Of a stretch of DNA of 64,000 bases, positions 23,945-33,394 are shown in pieces; position 1 is the stretch's first letter; each line of letters starts with the position of its first letter. This DNA is from UBA6168 sp041741095 (GTDB lineage Bacteria; Bacteroidota; Bacteroidia; Chitinophagales; Saprospiraceae): NCBI GenBank assembly GCA_041741095.1, contig JBGSKQ010000048.1, positions 41,239-105,238 of the forward strand, read 5' to 3'. Below the pieces are notes generated by a model. It was given only the letters and a program-made list of their open reading frames with translations, was not told the origin of the DNA and did no database searches. Position numbers and translations under genes: made by a program.

Positions 23945-25489
23945 ATGGAAAACCAGGAGGAAGACATCAAGCAGCGGCTGCGCCAGTTGGAGATTGACAA
24001 TGTCAGGCTCAGGGCAGAATTGGAGGCGCACCGGGCTGGCCACAAGGTGAGCAGCGGGGCAAGCAAGTATTTTACGCAAGGCACTGCACGGGTACTGGCT
24101 GGCAAAAAGTTGAAAAGCAGCGTCCGGCAACTGTTCGACGAATTGCCCAGTGGCAAAGTCTCGAAGGACACCATTGTGGATGTCACAGTCCACCTGATTC
24201 TGCGGCTGACCCGCATCGGTATTTTTGCCATCATCGCTGCCTTGGGGCCACTGCTCATCATGGTCGTGCAGACCTATATCCTGGGCATGCAAAACGACAA
24301 GCTCGAAATCCAAAACCACCTTTTGGGCAAACAAAACCAGCGCCTCGACCAGCAGATCAACCTCGAAGAGGGCAACCGCCGCAGCTCGCTCATTTTTTTT
24401 ATGAGCAACATCATGGATAGGATTGACGAAGAAATGCGGCGCAGGACAGACCGTTCGCTGTCCGATCCGCTCATAGGGCGCATCGTTTCGCTCAGCCAGG
24501 GACTGCGGCCTTACCGTTATTTGGAAAACGATTCGCTCACGCCCCGCCAGCTAAGCCCGGAGCGGGGGCAGTTGCTTTTTTCATTGATAAACAGCAACCT
24601 CGACCAAACCACCTACGACAAAATTTTTGCCCGTGCCAATTTCAACTATGCCGACCTGCGGGAAGCCAATTTCACCAATGCCTATCTGAAAGGGGCCAAA
24701 CTGGCAGACAGCTATTTTTACAAAGCCAATTTTAACCAAGCCAACCTGGAAAATGCAGATTTGAGCAATGCCTACCTCGAAGAAGCCACGTTCAGAACCA
24801 CTAAAATGGACGGTGCCAATCTTGGAAACGCCAACCTCCGCAAGTCCCGCATGGAAGACATTAGTTTGGTAGGTGGCAATCTCGCTTTCGCCGATATGCG
24901 GGAAATCTATCTGGACGGCGACTTCCGCAACTCCAACCTGGAAGGCATAAAAATCCAGGAAGCCACCATCACCAATGTCAACCTGGAAGGCTGCTATTTC
25001 CGCTCGCTTTCATGGATTGACAGCCTCGAAAGCTATCACCTGAAAGGCTTGGCTTCCCTGCGGGAATATTATGAGCCTATGCGGGAAGTGGACAAAAACG
25101 GATTCAGCACCGATACCCTTTATCGCCTGCGCCTCGACCCCAATTCGCCCGTCATGCGCATCGTGGCCTGCAACCATGTGGTGGAAGAAATCATAGAAAG
25201 CGCCGACCAGGTGAAATCGGTAAAAAACCAGCAACTCAAGGCAGGCAAACAACTATCGCTTTACCCCGTCAGCAACCCCTTTGGGCTGGAAGATTTGGGC
25301 ATCAAAAAAGATAGCGTCTATCTCTATCGTCTTTCCAGCGACCAGAATGATGTCTCCGCTACTGTCATGTGGCTGCAGTTCAACCCAAAAGGACAAGCCC
25401 TGGCCGAAATTTACCCCAACGGCGAGCAGCCCAAGTTGATTAATTTTAACCGAAGTTTGTTGGAAAAATTGGAGGAAGGGTGCCAGTAA
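23945..25489 (+). CDS. Membrane-anchored pentapeptide-repeat protein
   Basis: 514 residues. A short coiled coil (1-30), one membrane helix at about 90-114 (IGIFAIIAALGPLLIMVVQT), a second coiled coil (115-142), and then a pentapeptide-repeat region at about 231-352 (A(N/D)LxxA units such as ANFNYADLREANFTNAYL). Pentapeptide repeats form a square right-handed beta-helix. A C-terminal part of about 150 residues shows no known motif (HVVEEIIESADQVKSVKNQQ). Function unknown; it resembles bacterial channel-like or scaffold proteins with TM plus pentapeptides. Confidence 0.85.
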   Translation: MENQEEDIKQRLRQLEIDNVRLRAELEAHRAGHKVSSGASKYFTQGTARVLAGKKLKSSVRQLFDELPSGKVSKDTIVDVTVHLILRLTRIGIFAIIAALGPLLIMVVQTYILGMQNDKLEIQNHLLGKQNQRLDQQINLEEGNRRSSLIFFMSNIMDRIDEEMRRRTDRSLSDPLIGRIVSLSQGLRPYRYLENDSLTPRQLSPERGQLLFSLINSNLDQTTYDKIFARANFNYADLREANFTNAYLKGAKLADSYFYKANFNQANLENADLSNAYLEEATFRTTKMDGANLGNANLRKSRMEDISLVGGNLAFADMREIYLDGDFRNSNLEGIKIQEATITNVNLEGCYFRSLSWIDSLESYHLKGLASLREYYEPMREVDKNGFSTDTLYRLRLDPNSPVMRIVACNHVVEEIIESADQVKSVKNQQLKAGKQLSLYPVSNPFGLEDLGIKKDSVYLYRLSSDQNDVSATVMWLQFNPKGQALAEIYPNGEQPKLINFNRSLLEKLEEGCQ

Positions 25490-25515
25490 CACGGCTAAAT
25501 TGGAATCAAGCCTAA

Positions 25516-25557
25516 TGACTTTTAATGGCCAATGACCTCAATGACAAATGATCACCA
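25516..25557. repeat. Degenerate AATGACn repeat before a membrane gene
   Basis: TGAC starts at 25516, 25533 and 25542, with a variant TGAT at 25549 (steps 17, 9, 7). The repeat runs into the ATG at 25558 of the next gene. Same family as 4142-4387 and 58357-58399. Confidence 0.55.
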
Positions 25558-26433
25558 ATGGCAAACACTTATTCAAAAACAGACCATCTTCCCTTTTCGG
25601 AGCGGGCGTTTGAGTTTATCCGCCAGTTCCTGGCCACTTTGTTGTTGCACAAAAAAGCCTACGAATTCATTAGGGAGCACAGGCCCTGGGAAGGCCTACA
25701 GCGCTACGGCTGGACGGGCAAGGTGCTGATCTGTGTGGCCGTCATTTTTGGTTTTATTTTCTTCCGCAGTTTTTATGAAATGATCAGCCAGGCGGTGAAG
25801 GATCCACAGGCTTTTGAGGCGGGCATGATGGCCACTTTTAGCCACTTTTCACTTGAAAATTTTGGCTGGATGCTGAAGGGCGGCAAAAAATACCTGGTGC
25901 TCATCGTGCTGGAGGTCGTCACCTTCCACTTTATACAGCGCACCCTTGAAATCCGCATGGGCCGTGTGCCCGACCGTTCGTTCGGCGCTTTTGTAAATGC
26001 TGAAAAGCGCATGATCATGGTCGCATTCATTTCCTGGATCATGGAAAACATCGTGCGGACTGTGGTCAATATTCCCCTCGACATCATCGGTTGGGAGTTT
26101 TTAAAACAGCCCAGCGGCCTGGCCATCCAGTTTTTCTTCCTGGGTTTCGCCTTGATTGACAATTACCACGAGTGTTTTGATCTAAAAGTAGAAGAAAGCC
26201 GCAAGCGCAGTTGGCGGGCAGCGGGCGTAGCCGTGGCCACAGGCGGCGTCGCATACATCCTCATGTTTTTGCCCGTCGTCGGTGTGGTGGTGGCCACCAT
26301 GCTGGGCGCCGTGACGGCAGCCATTGCCATGGAGCGTTTTATACCAGTGACGGAAGAGGAAATGCTGGCGTATGAAACGGCGAGGGCTGAGAAGAAGAGG
26401 AAGAAGAGGAGGGGGAAGGAGAGGGTGGAGTGA
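25558..26433 (+). CDS. Multi-pass membrane protein, function unknown
   Basis: 291 residues with about five or six hydrophobic segments: about 59-76 (KVLICVAVIFGFIFFRSF), 113-128 (YLVLIVLEVVTFHF), 155-175, 190-203 (IQFFFLGFALIDNY) and 223-262 (GVAVATGGVAYILMFLPVVG). A basic tail (EKKRKKRRGKERVE) ends it. The layout FFFLGFALIDNYHEC recalls EI24/CysZ-type membrane proteins, but this is weak. It ends 29 bp from the convergent aspartyl protease gene. Confidence 0.65.
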   Translation: MANTYSKTDHLPFSERAFEFIRQFLATLLLHKKAYEFIREHRPWEGLQRYGWTGKVLICVAVIFGFIFFRSFYEMISQAVKDPQAFEAGMMATFSHFSLENFGWMLKGGKKYLVLIVLEVVTFHFIQRTLEIRMGRVPDRSFGAFVNAEKRMIMVAFISWIMENIVRTVVNIPLDIIGWEFLKQPSGLAIQFFFLGFALIDNYHECFDLKVEESRKRSWRAAGVAVATGGVAYILMFLPVVGVVVATMLGAVTAAIAMERFIPVTEEEMLAYETARAEKKRKKRRGKERVE

Positions 26434-26462
26434 TGATGCATGCTGTCTTGGCATCACCCCCC

Positions 26463-26882
26463 CTACTTCAACGACATCTGCGGTGCCAGCGGATGCTCCG
26501 GGTTCACCAGCAAGCGCTGGGTGCGTGGTTCCACCACCAAGTCCATATCCTCCATCGGGATGGCCCCGAACAACGGCTCTGAATCACCGGGCAGCACCAT
26601 AGCGCATTGGGTGGAGCGGCGGTTGGCATAGCGCAGCTCTATGGGGCCAACCACATCGCATTGTATCACGTCACCGTTGGCCAGTTCGGCAGGGCGGGTT
26701 TCCAGCGTTGGTAGGCCAAGCTGTTCCCGGATGGTGTTGTTGATGGTGAGCATGTAGGCACCGGTGTCCACTAAGAATTCGACGTTCATTTGGCGGATTT
26801 GATCTTCTTGAATAATCCCTTCTTCAACCCGCCAGATGTCACGGGCATTGATAAGTTCGACTTTAGCATATACCAAACCCAT
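26463..26882 (-). CDS. Retropepsin-like (clan AA) aspartyl protease
   Basis: 139 residues from the ATG at 26882 (MGLVYAKVELINARD), a typical start for this family; the frame is open upstream to 26999 and the longer form cannot be excluded. The catalytic motif is VEFLVDTGAYMLTI with Asp39-Thr-Gly, followed by the hydrophobic-GlyAla pairing element PLFGAIPMEDMDLVVEP. Such single-domain proteins act as homodimers. Cytosolic by absence of a signal peptide. Substrate unknown; no neighbouring toxin gene. Confidence 0.8.
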   Translation of the reverse strand: MGLVYAKVELINARDIWRVEEGIIQEDQIRQMNVEFLVDTGAYMLTINNTIREQLGLPTLETRPAELANGDVIQCDVVGPIELRYANRRSTQCAMVLPGDSEPLFGAIPMEDMDLVVEPRTQRLLVNPEHPLAPQMSLK

Positions 26883-27051
26883 TGTATTGTTTTTTGCGGC
26901 AGCGTATTCCGTGGTTTCAATTGGCGCAACCTCTTCAACGACGGCAGGCCGCCGATAGGGAAATGAATATTTTTTGGATGAAACAGGACGTAGCGCCATG
27001 GTGAAATTATTTTGTGAACAAATTTACACAAAAGGAAGAGCGTGTTTTCAA

Positions 27052-27091
27052 AATCAAAAATCTCAAATCATGTAATCTTATATCTCAAATC
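27052..27091. repeat. Heptad array, AAATCnn family
   Basis: AATC or TATC starts at 27052, 27059, 27066, 27074, 27081 and 27088 (steps 7, 7, 8, 7, 7). The array has six units with one 8-bp step, nearly the same architecture as 3275-3314. It lies in the gap before the PIG-L gene stop at 27101. Confidence 0.75.
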
Positions 27092-27100
27092 AAAACAACC

Positions 27101-29623
27101 TCACGGCTTATCCCTCCTCCCCACCGAAATCATATTTGCAAACAAGCGGTAGGCCCCCGTCACCCCGGCGGGCAGTTCCCGGAAGAAAGAAAGGCCCGTG
27201 TAGATGTAGTGGCCCTTGCCATATTGGGCCACCAACAGGCTGCCGTCACGGGCAGGTTCGCCGGGGTCGTTGCAGGAGAGGATGGGGGTGAATTCCGGTG
27301 CCCATTCGCCGGGGAAGTAAAGTCCCCGCTCCTGCACCCAGCCTTCAAAATCCTTTTGGGCAATCTTGTTCGGGTAGTTCAGCACCTCATGGTCGGGGGC
27401 GAGGAAGCGCATTTCGGCATCCTCCACGGTCGTGCGGTCACGGGATAGCTTGAGGTGATATGGGGCCAGTTCTTCGGCGGGTATTTGCAAGGCATGGCTG
27501 GTGTTGTACTGCACGATGAGGGTGCCGCCCTGCTGCACGTATTCCAGGAGCTTGGGCTGGTGGAATTTTAGGCGCTCCACCGTATTATAAGCACGTATGC
27601 CCATGATGACAGCGTCATACTGGTGCAGGTTTTCAAGGGTGATGTCCCTGTCTTCCAAAATGTCAACTTGATAGCCGATTTGGCGGAGGCTTTCCGGCAC
27701 TTTGTCGCCAGCACCCATGATGTAAGCCACTTTGTTGCCCGCTTTGTGAAGCTCCAATTTGGCGACTTTGGCTTCGGAGTTCAGCAGCACGGTCTGGGTG
27801 GGGATGTGCTCATATTCTATCAAGGTAATAGCCTTTGAATAATCTTTTCCTTGTACGCTGGCAACAGGGGAAATAATCCCTTCGGAATGGCCTTCTGGCG
27901 GGTAAAGCTGGAACGTGACGGTCTGCTCTTCCCCTTTTAGTTTTAGGTTAAATTCTATTTCTTTTGGCTCTATGCGCCAACCCGCTGGGAGCGCCAAAGT
28001 GACTTTTCCGGAAATATTTGGCGCACCGGATTTTACAATGACATTGACGGGGTGGGCTGTTTTCCCGTTGAACATGATCACCTCGTCCTGTAGGTTGACA
28101 AATACGGGTGGCACCACTTCGAATGGGCGGTAAACCTCCCCTTTCACATCGTCGTCTTTTTTATAAATCACCTCTTTTTCAAGTACCAGCGGCTCGCCAT
28201 TTATCATAAAAGTAAAAGCCACTTTGAATGGACGTGGTGTCTCCGGCAGGCCCCGCAATGGCTGATCTTTTACCGTGTACATGCCCAATTCCCAATTTTC
28301 ATTGAGCCAATAGGCATTGGTAAAAGGAAGGTCATTGGGTAGGGCCAGTTTCTTTTTCCAGGTCAGGTCTTTGTTGTTCGCCAAGGCGGCGTTGAGGGTA
28401 GAGTCCAGTCCTGTCGGCAGGTATTTCACCATCGTCAAAGTGCAGGGCACGGCAGAGCGGTTGATGGCCTCCAGGGTCAATTCTACTTCCTGGCCAGGCG
28501 TAGCGGAGTAGTCGCTGGCGATGGCTTCTGCGAACAGGCCCATGCAGGCCACTATCACTTGTCGTAGTTCATCCGATTTCACTTGTTTCCAATAGCCGTT
28601 GGGCAGTGCCTGTATCATTTTATAGGCCCTTATCAAATCCGGCACGGAGGCAGCAGGTTTTTCAAAATCAAAATTTTTTGTAATGGCGGTGACGAGATCG
28701 CCAATGGGTTTTCCCCCTTTCACCCGGTTCCAGGTGATGTCAATACCTGCAAAAAGGTCATCGTTGTTGCTCAGCGGGTCGCCTTTGATGCGGTCCATGT
28801 ATTCCAATTGGCTGCCCCTGCTGCCCACCGAGCCGAAGCCCTGCGACTTGTGCATGGAGCGGCTTGCGGCGGCTATTTCGTTGTTCGACTGGCCCATCAG
28901 CGGATAGTACATGCCAGCATCCACGCTCACCATGTTCGATTTGTCGGCTTCCGCAAATTTTTCCTCGCTGCCGTAAAACCACCAGGAGGTATTGAAAAAC
29001 AGGCGTTTGGGCTGCCAGGTGTCCACATATTTCAATTGCCCCGGGTAGGCGTTTTTGTCGTTCGCCATATCAAAAGCCTCCACGGACAACATGGCCGAGG
29101 CGGTGTGGTGGCCGTGCGTTTTGCCCGCCGAATTGTGGTCGAAGCGGTTGATGATCACGTCGGGCTGCCATTTGCGGATGGCCCACACCACATCGGAGAG
29201 CACCTCGCCCTTGTTCCAGATTTCCAGGGTCTCGTCAGGGTGTTTTGAAAAACCAAAATCGTTGGCACGGGAAAACATTTGGTTGCCACCGTCAATGCGG
29301 CGGGCAGCCATCAGTTCCTGGGTGCGGATGAGGCCGAGCAGTTCCTCTATTTCAGTACCGATGAGGTTTTGGCCGCCGTCGCCACGGGTGAGCGAGAGGT
29401 AGGCCGTATGGATGAGCAGGCCGTTGTTGAGATGTGAAATGAGGCGGGTATTTTCATCGTCGGGGTGGGCGGCCACGTAGAGCGCCGAGCCGAGCACGTT
29501 CAGTTTTTTCAGGCCCTGGTAAATATCGGAGGAGTTCCATTGGGCAGGTTTTTGGGAAAAAACGGTGGCGAGTTGGAACCATACGAACAGGAGCGTCAAC
29601 AACGTTTTGTAGCAATTTTTCAT
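27101..29623 (-). CDS. Secreted PIG-L/LmbE-family deacetylase-like protein with extra C-terminal domains
   Basis: 840 residues with a signal peptide (LLTLLFVWFQLATVFSQ). Residues about 45-250 are a PIG-L domain: the zinc motif AAHPDDENTR (H53, D55, D56) and the second His motif AGKTHGHHTASA. PIG-L enzymes remove acetyl from N-acetylglucosamine-type amines. The middle (about 400-600) looks like beta-sandwich modules. The C-terminal 220 residues (KVAYIMGAGDKVPESLRQIG, YDAVIMGIRAYNTVERL, GKGHYIYTGLSFFRELPAG) look like a class I glutamine-amidotransferase-like fold of the ThuA kind, without obvious catalytic residues. Probably periplasmic glycan processing. Confidence 0.88.
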   Translation of the reverse strand: MKNCYKTLLTLLFVWFQLATVFSQKPAQWNSSDIYQGLKKLNVLGSALYVAAHPDDENTRLISHLNNGLLIHTAYLSLTRGDGGQNLIGTEIEELLGLIRTQELMAARRIDGGNQMFSRANDFGFSKHPDETLEIWNKGEVLSDVVWAIRKWQPDVIINRFDHNSAGKTHGHHTASAMLSVEAFDMANDKNAYPGQLKYVDTWQPKRLFFNTSWWFYGSEEKFAEADKSNMVSVDAGMYYPLMGQSNNEIAAASRSMHKSQGFGSVGSRGSQLEYMDRIKGDPLSNNDDLFAGIDITWNRVKGGKPIGDLVTAITKNFDFEKPAASVPDLIRAYKMIQALPNGYWKQVKSDELRQVIVACMGLFAEAIASDYSATPGQEVELTLEAINRSAVPCTLTMVKYLPTGLDSTLNAALANNKDLTWKKKLALPNDLPFTNAYWLNENWELGMYTVKDQPLRGLPETPRPFKVAFTFMINGEPLVLEKEVIYKKDDDVKGEVYRPFEVVPPVFVNLQDEVIMFNGKTAHPVNVIVKSGAPNISGKVTLALPAGWRIEPKEIEFNLKLKGEEQTVTFQLYPPEGHSEGIISPVASVQGKDYSKAITLIEYEHIPTQTVLLNSEAKVAKLELHKAGNKVAYIMGAGDKVPESLRQIGYQVDILEDRDITLENLHQYDAVIMGIRAYNTVERLKFHQPKLLEYVQQGGTLIVQYNTSHALQIPAEELAPYHLKLSRDRTTVEDAEMRFLAPDHEVLNYPNKIAQKDFEGWVQERGLYFPGEWAPEFTPILSCNDPGEPARDGSLLVAQYGKGHYIYTGLSFFRELPAGVTGAYRLFANMISVGRRDKP

Positions 29624-29646
29624 AATGGTGATTTTAAATCAAGCTG

Positions 29647-29714
29647 TTGGATATTGGCCATAAATTATTGACCAATGGCTGTTGGTAAAAGCTAAACACT
29701 AATAGCCAACAGCC
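29647..29714. repeat. Heptad array, TTGGnnn family, with short inverted arm
   Basis: TTGG-like units start at 29647, 29654, 29668, 29675 and 29682, all in a 7-bp register (the 29661 slot is degenerate). The last unit, GGCTGTTGG at 29677-29685, pairs perfectly with CCAACAGCC at 29706-29714. Confidence 0.7.
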
Positions 29715-29813
29715 CTTTAAAAAATGAAGCTTGGGCAAATATGCAAAAACAGGCAGAAAGGGCCGGAGGTTGAATGAGCATTCAGGGTATTTTAACTTTC
29801 ACAAGTGGTGTGT

Positions 29814-29821
29814 TACCTTTG
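29814..29821 (+). promoter_or_regulatory. Candidate -7 box TACCTTTG for the M48 gene
   Basis: Exact TAnnTTTG match, 128 bp upstream of the M48 start at 29950. No clear -33 TTG. Confidence 0.35.
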
Positions 29822-29949
29822 GCCGGGCCATTTGCCAAAAGGGTTTTTAACGAATAATTAAAACCTGTGGCACGTTGATCCGTTGGGAATATGTGACAGT
29901 GCCCCACGACAGGGTTCCCGAATTCTTTCACCAAAAAATAAGCTTTACC

Positions 29950-30750
29950 ATGTTGACAAAAAAATTCATCCTAATGCTCGCCGTGGTCTATTCGGCCACT
30001 TTTTTAAGCTGCAGCGGCACGAAAAGCGGCGGCGGCTTCAATCTTTTCACCATAGAAGACGACATAGCCCTGGGCAAGCAGTTTAGCCAAGAAATCGAAA
30101 AAGATCAAAAAAACTACCCCCTACTGCCCGAAAAAGGCAACGAACAGGTGTACAGCTACATCAGGGGCATTACCAAAAAAATAATCGGCAGCGGCAAAGT
30201 GGCTTATGCCGACAAATTTGCCTGGCAGGTAAAAATTATTGACGACGACAAGACCTTGAATGCCTTCGCAGTGCCGGGCGGCTATCTGTACGTTTATACG
30301 GGCTTGATAAAATACCTTGACACGGAAGACCAGTTGGCTGGCGTGATGGGCCATGAAATAGCCCATGCCGCCCAGCGCCACTCCACCCAGCAGATGACCA
30401 AACTCTACGGCCTGGATGCGCTTACCCAAATTATTACCGGAAAATCGGACCCCGGCCTGTTGAGCCAAATTGCCTTGAGCCTGCTCTCCATGAAGTTCAG
30501 CCGCAGCCACGAGTCGGAGGCCGACGATTATTCGGTCATTTACCTATGCGGCACAAGCTACAATGCTGCCGGGGCAGCCGGGTTTTTTGAAAAAATGCAA
30601 GGCCAGGGCGGCAACCCGCCGGAGTTCCTCAGCACGCACCCCAACCCCGGCAACCGCATCAACGACATCAAAAAGAAAGCCCAAGAAATGGCCTGCCAAG
30701 GCAACTCCACCAACAAAACGGAATACGCCAAAATCAAAAAATTGCTGTAA
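29950..30750 (+). CDS. M48-family zinc metallopeptidase lipoprotein
   Basis: 266 residues from the ATG at 29950, which gives a lipoprotein signal ending FLSC (Cys21). The zinc site is HEIAH at 135-139 (GVMGHEIAHAAQRHST) with the third ligand Glu188 in SRSHESEADDY. NAFAVPGGYLYVYTGLIKYL is the family's substrate-strand signature. It resembles BepA/LoiP-type periplasmic proteases that act on outer-membrane protein quality, though without BepA's TPR tail. In-frame codons upstream to 29875 would spoil the signal peptide. Confidence 0.93.
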   Translation: MLTKKFILMLAVVYSATFLSCSGTKSGGGFNLFTIEDDIALGKQFSQEIEKDQKNYPLLPEKGNEQVYSYIRGITKKIIGSGKVAYADKFAWQVKIIDDDKTLNAFAVPGGYLYVYTGLIKYLDTEDQLAGVMGHEIAHAAQRHSTQQMTKLYGLDALTQIITGKSDPGLLSQIALSLLSMKFSRSHESEADDYSVIYLCGTSYNAAGAAGFFEKMQGQGGNPPEFLSTHPNPGNRINDIKKKAQEMACQGNSTNKTEYAKIKKLL

Positions 30751-30778
30751 GCTATCTGATGTTATAGCCGCTGAACCC

Positions 30779-30815
30779 AAAAAAAGGTGCTGGAAAAATC
30801 CAGCACCTTTTTTTT
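30779..30815 (+). terminator. Rho-independent terminator after the M48 gene
   Basis: GGTGCTGGA and TCCAGCACC form a perfect 9-bp stem with an AAAA loop, flanked by seven A and eight T residues, so it could work both ways. Confidence 0.92.
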
Positions 30816-30899
30816 ATGGATCGCACAGTATCCACCCATTCAATTCTTGACTAATTTCACCCAGATTTTTCACCAAAAGAACCAAATATCGGCCAACTT

Positions 30900-31967
30900 G
30901 TGAAGACGAAACGAATATTCCATTTTGTCAAAGCCCCGCAGTTTTACCAGGTTCCCCGCACTTTTTTGAGCAACCGGGTGGCGGTTTTTTTAATAATCGG
31001 GGAGTTTTTGCTGGGCATTGGGGGGTTCATGTTGATTGAAAGCTATTCGCTGCGGGAGGCATTTTACATGACCGTCATCACGATTGGTACGGTGGGCTAC
31101 ACGGAGGTGCGCCCTTTGAGCGCCGATGGGCAGATGTTCACCTCGTTTTTTATCATCCTCAATTTTGGCATCTTTGCCTATGTGCTGTCCGTTTTTACCT
31201 ATTATGTTATCAATGGAGAAATATTTAAAAAAATGCACGAGTCCCTCATCGGCAAAAAAATAGAGCAGTTGAAAAACCACGTCATCGTGTGTGGGTATGG
31301 GCGCTACGGGAAAGAAGTTACGCACAATTTCCTGCACCACAAAATGCCCTTCGTAGTGGTGGAGAGCAGCCCGCTGGTCATTGAAGAGATACAAAAAAGC
31401 GAAGACAAAATCCTATATATACAGGACGATGCCACCCACGACGAAGCCCTCCAATTGGCTGGTATCACAAAGGCCAAGGCGCTCATTGCCGCCCTTCCCG
31501 ACGATTCGGAGAACCTGTTCATCGTATTGACGGCCCGGCAGATGAACCCCCGCCTCAATATCATCAGCCGCACCAACAGCCTGCGCTCGCAGCGCAAACT
31601 CAAACTCGCCGGCGCCAACCACGTGGTAATGCCAGAGCAAATCGGCGGTTTTTACATGGCAACACTGGTGAGCAAACCGGGGGCCACGGAGTTTTTTTCC
31701 TACATCACCCGTGAGTCGGAATCAGACATCGAATTTGAAGAAATCCGCTTCGCAGACCTGCCGCCCCACTGCAAAGGAAAATCCATCCGAGAACTGCACA
31801 TCCGCCGGGAAACCGGAGCCAATATCATCGGCTTCAAACACCCGGACGGCAGCTATGTGGTGAACCCCGAACCCGATACGGTCTTGGTAGAAAAATCCAG
31901 TTTCATCCTCTTGGGCACCCGTGAACAATTGACTGCGCTACGGGAATATTTGGGGAAATTGCACTGA
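30900..31967 (+). CDS. Two-TM potassium channel with C-terminal RCK (TrkA-N/TrkA-C) domains
   Basis: 355 residues; the start is a GTG at 30900, since no ATG lies before the first helix. Helices at about 26-47 and 78-102 flank a pore loop with the selectivity filter TIGTVGYTEV (T64-V-G-Y67). The RCK Rossmann domain begins NHVIVCGYGRYGKEV (about 127) and continues with ILYIQDDATHDEALQLAGI. A TrkA-C domain with GKSIRELHIRRETGANIIG ends it. MthK/KtrA-like ligand-gated K+ conductance is the likely role. It lies behind a terminator, so it has its own promoter. Confidence 0.93.
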   Translation: MKTKRIFHFVKAPQFYQVPRTFLSNRVAVFLIIGEFLLGIGGFMLIESYSLREAFYMTVITIGTVGYTEVRPLSADGQMFTSFFIILNFGIFAYVLSVFTYYVINGEIFKKMHESLIGKKIEQLKNHVIVCGYGRYGKEVTHNFLHHKMPFVVVESSPLVIEEIQKSEDKILYIQDDATHDEALQLAGITKAKALIAALPDDSENLFIVLTARQMNPRLNIISRTNSLRSQRKLKLAGANHVVMPEQIGGFYMATLVSKPGATEFFSYITRESESDIEFEEIRFADLPPHCKGKSIRELHIRRETGANIIGFKHPDGSYVVNPEPDTVLVEKSSFILLGTREQLTALREYLGKLH

Positions 31968-31987
31968 TTATTTATTGAAAAAAAACT

Positions 31988-32425
31988 ATGCACAAAGAAG
32001 CGAAGGATAAGCATTTTATCAAACAGCCTATATATATCGGCGGGCCATCAGCCATGAAGAAATTCATCGGCGAAAACATGCGCTACCCTGCTGAAGCCCT
32101 GGAAAATAAAATAGAAGGAACTGTTTTTGTAAAATATACCATCAATTATAAGGGCGAAGTAGTGGATGCAAAGGTAGTCACCGGGCTTGGCCACGGTTGC
32201 GATGAAGAGGCTTTGCGCTTGGTGAAACTATTAATATTCAAAGTGGAAAAACCAAGGGGTTTGCGGGTGTTATTTCACAAACATATACAAATACATTTCA
32301 GGTTGCCCAATGTGCAAACGGTGCAGCCCACCGTTCAATATAATTATACCCAAACCTCTAAAGATCAGGATAAAAAGGCTCCAAAAGAAGGAAATGGCGG
32401 ATATAGCTATACCATTTCATTTTAA
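31988..32425 (+). CDS. Small TonB C-terminal-domain-like protein without anchor
   Basis: 145 residues. The centre matches the TonB C-terminal fold: AMKKFIGENMRYPAEALENK, GTVFVKYTINYKGEVVDAKV, GCDEEALRLVKL. No N-terminal membrane helix or signal peptide is present, and the polar C-terminal tail is low in complexity. Many Bacteroidota carry stray TonB-like domains, often on membrane proteins. A soluble one is unusual and may be a paralogue that lost its anchor. It starts 20 bp after the K+ channel stop and may share its transcript. Confidence 0.75.
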   Translation: MHKEAKDKHFIKQPIYIGGPSAMKKFIGENMRYPAEALENKIEGTVFVKYTINYKGEVVDAKVVTGLGHGCDEEALRLVKLLIFKVEKPRGLRVLFHKHIQIHFRLPNVQTVQPTVQYNYTQTSKDQDKKAPKEGNGGYSYTISF

Positions 32426-32452
32426 TCGCCTTATATAATTTGAAATAAAAAA

Positions 32453-32484
32453 AGGCCGGGGGTATTTGCCCCGGCCTCTTTTAT
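32453..32484. terminator. Bidirectional terminator between the TonB-like gene and the SusCD operon
   Basis: GGCCGGGG (32454-32461) pairs with CCCCGGCC (32469-32476). A-rich DNA lies to the left and a CTCTTTT run to the right, so it can end both convergent transcripts. Confidence 0.85.
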
Positions 32485-32558
32485 TTAAAAATAGATAAGT
32501 AGTTACGGTATTAGAATTTGTCTTGTGGGCATACCCTTTGTTGTATGCGCCTTGCTAA

Positions 32559-33311
32559 TTATGGGTTCTGAATCAAAGTGACTTCAAATGTGAAGCCAGA
32601 TTCCCATTCGGTGGTGAAAACAATTTTCTTTTCGCCTGGAAACACATCAAATGAGGTCAATGTGTTTAGGCCACCAAAACCCCCTACCTCAACTGCTGGG
32701 CCGAAGGTAAAGTCATTGGAAGGAATATCGTTGGCGGTGATGGTCTGCCCTATGGCAGCATAAGCAACACCGAGGCTCCTCCCAAACTCATACCACCCGC
32801 CAATGGCATCGGAAATGGCATATTGGTCATTGCCTAAATCCTTGATGATGATAGGGCCTACACCTTGGTATTGCGGAGTGGCCAAAACGGCGCCGGTGGA
32901 TGTCGTTGTTCTGGACAGGTATGCTGTGTACATACCGGCAATGCTGTTCACCAAATCTCCATTGCACTCTTTCCAAGTCACAGTCCTTACGGCTGCCCCC
33001 GGTATCCCGTCTTTGTTCTCGGCACTATAAAGGATGGAATAAACATCAGGTCCGTCAATAGTGCTACTTCCAAAGTATTTGGCCGTGATGGTGGTATTTA
33101 AATTAATTGGAGCTCCTTGCTCTAGGGCAGAGGCACCCTCATCGGTATATCCTGTTGCATCACATTCCAAAGTGATGTTGGAAGCACCGTTAACGTCCAG
33201 CTTGGGCAGGTAAGTAATGAAAGACGGTTCTGCACTGTTTTCATATTTGTCGCAACTTGAAAAAAGTGCAACCACAAAGAGTGGCAGGAATAAGAATTTT
33301 ATGTTTTTCAT
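32559..33311 (-). CDS. Lipoprotein encoded after susD, SusE/F-like or DUF5012-like
   Basis: 250 residues with a clear lipoprotein signal (LPLFVVALFSSCDKY, Cys20). The N-terminal part (about 30-100) looks like an Ig-like or BT_2262-type beta-domain (PSFITYLPKLDVNG, NLNTTITAKYFGSS). The C-terminal half (WYEFGRSLGVAY, GEKKIVFTTEWESGFTFEVT) is another beta-domain, similar to surface lipoproteins that follow susD in many loci. It is the last gene of the susC-susD unit, 83 bp after susD. Probably a surface-exposed accessory binding protein; the ligand is unknown. Confidence 0.75.
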   Translation of the reverse strand: MKNIKFLFLPLFVVALFSSCDKYENSAEPSFITYLPKLDVNGASNITLECDATGYTDEGASALEQGAPINLNTTITAKYFGSSTIDGPDVYSILYSAENKDGIPGAAVRTVTWKECNGDLVNSIAGMYTAYLSRTTTSTGAVLATPQYQGVGPIIIKDLGNDQYAISDAIGGWYEFGRSLGVAYAAIGQTITANDIPSNDFTFGPAVEVGGFGGLNTLTSFDVFPGEKKIVFTTEWESGFTFEVTLIQNP

Positions 33312-33394
33312 ATTAATTCAATTTCAAAATTAAGAAAACCGCATTGCTAGGGCTGCCCCGCACTTAGTGGGCAGCCCCGGCAAGCGTTTATTCA

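Larger units (their letters stand above)
29624..29949. other. Intergenic region between divergent PIG-L and M48 genes
   Basis: It holds the TTGGnnn heptad array at 29647-29714 and a -7-like TACCTTTG box at 29814-29821. Otherwise nothing is visible. Confidence 0.5.

Noticed and set aside
31988..32425. A full TonB protein
   Set aside because: It lacks an N-terminal membrane anchor and a Pro-rich spacer; only the C-terminal fold is recognised.
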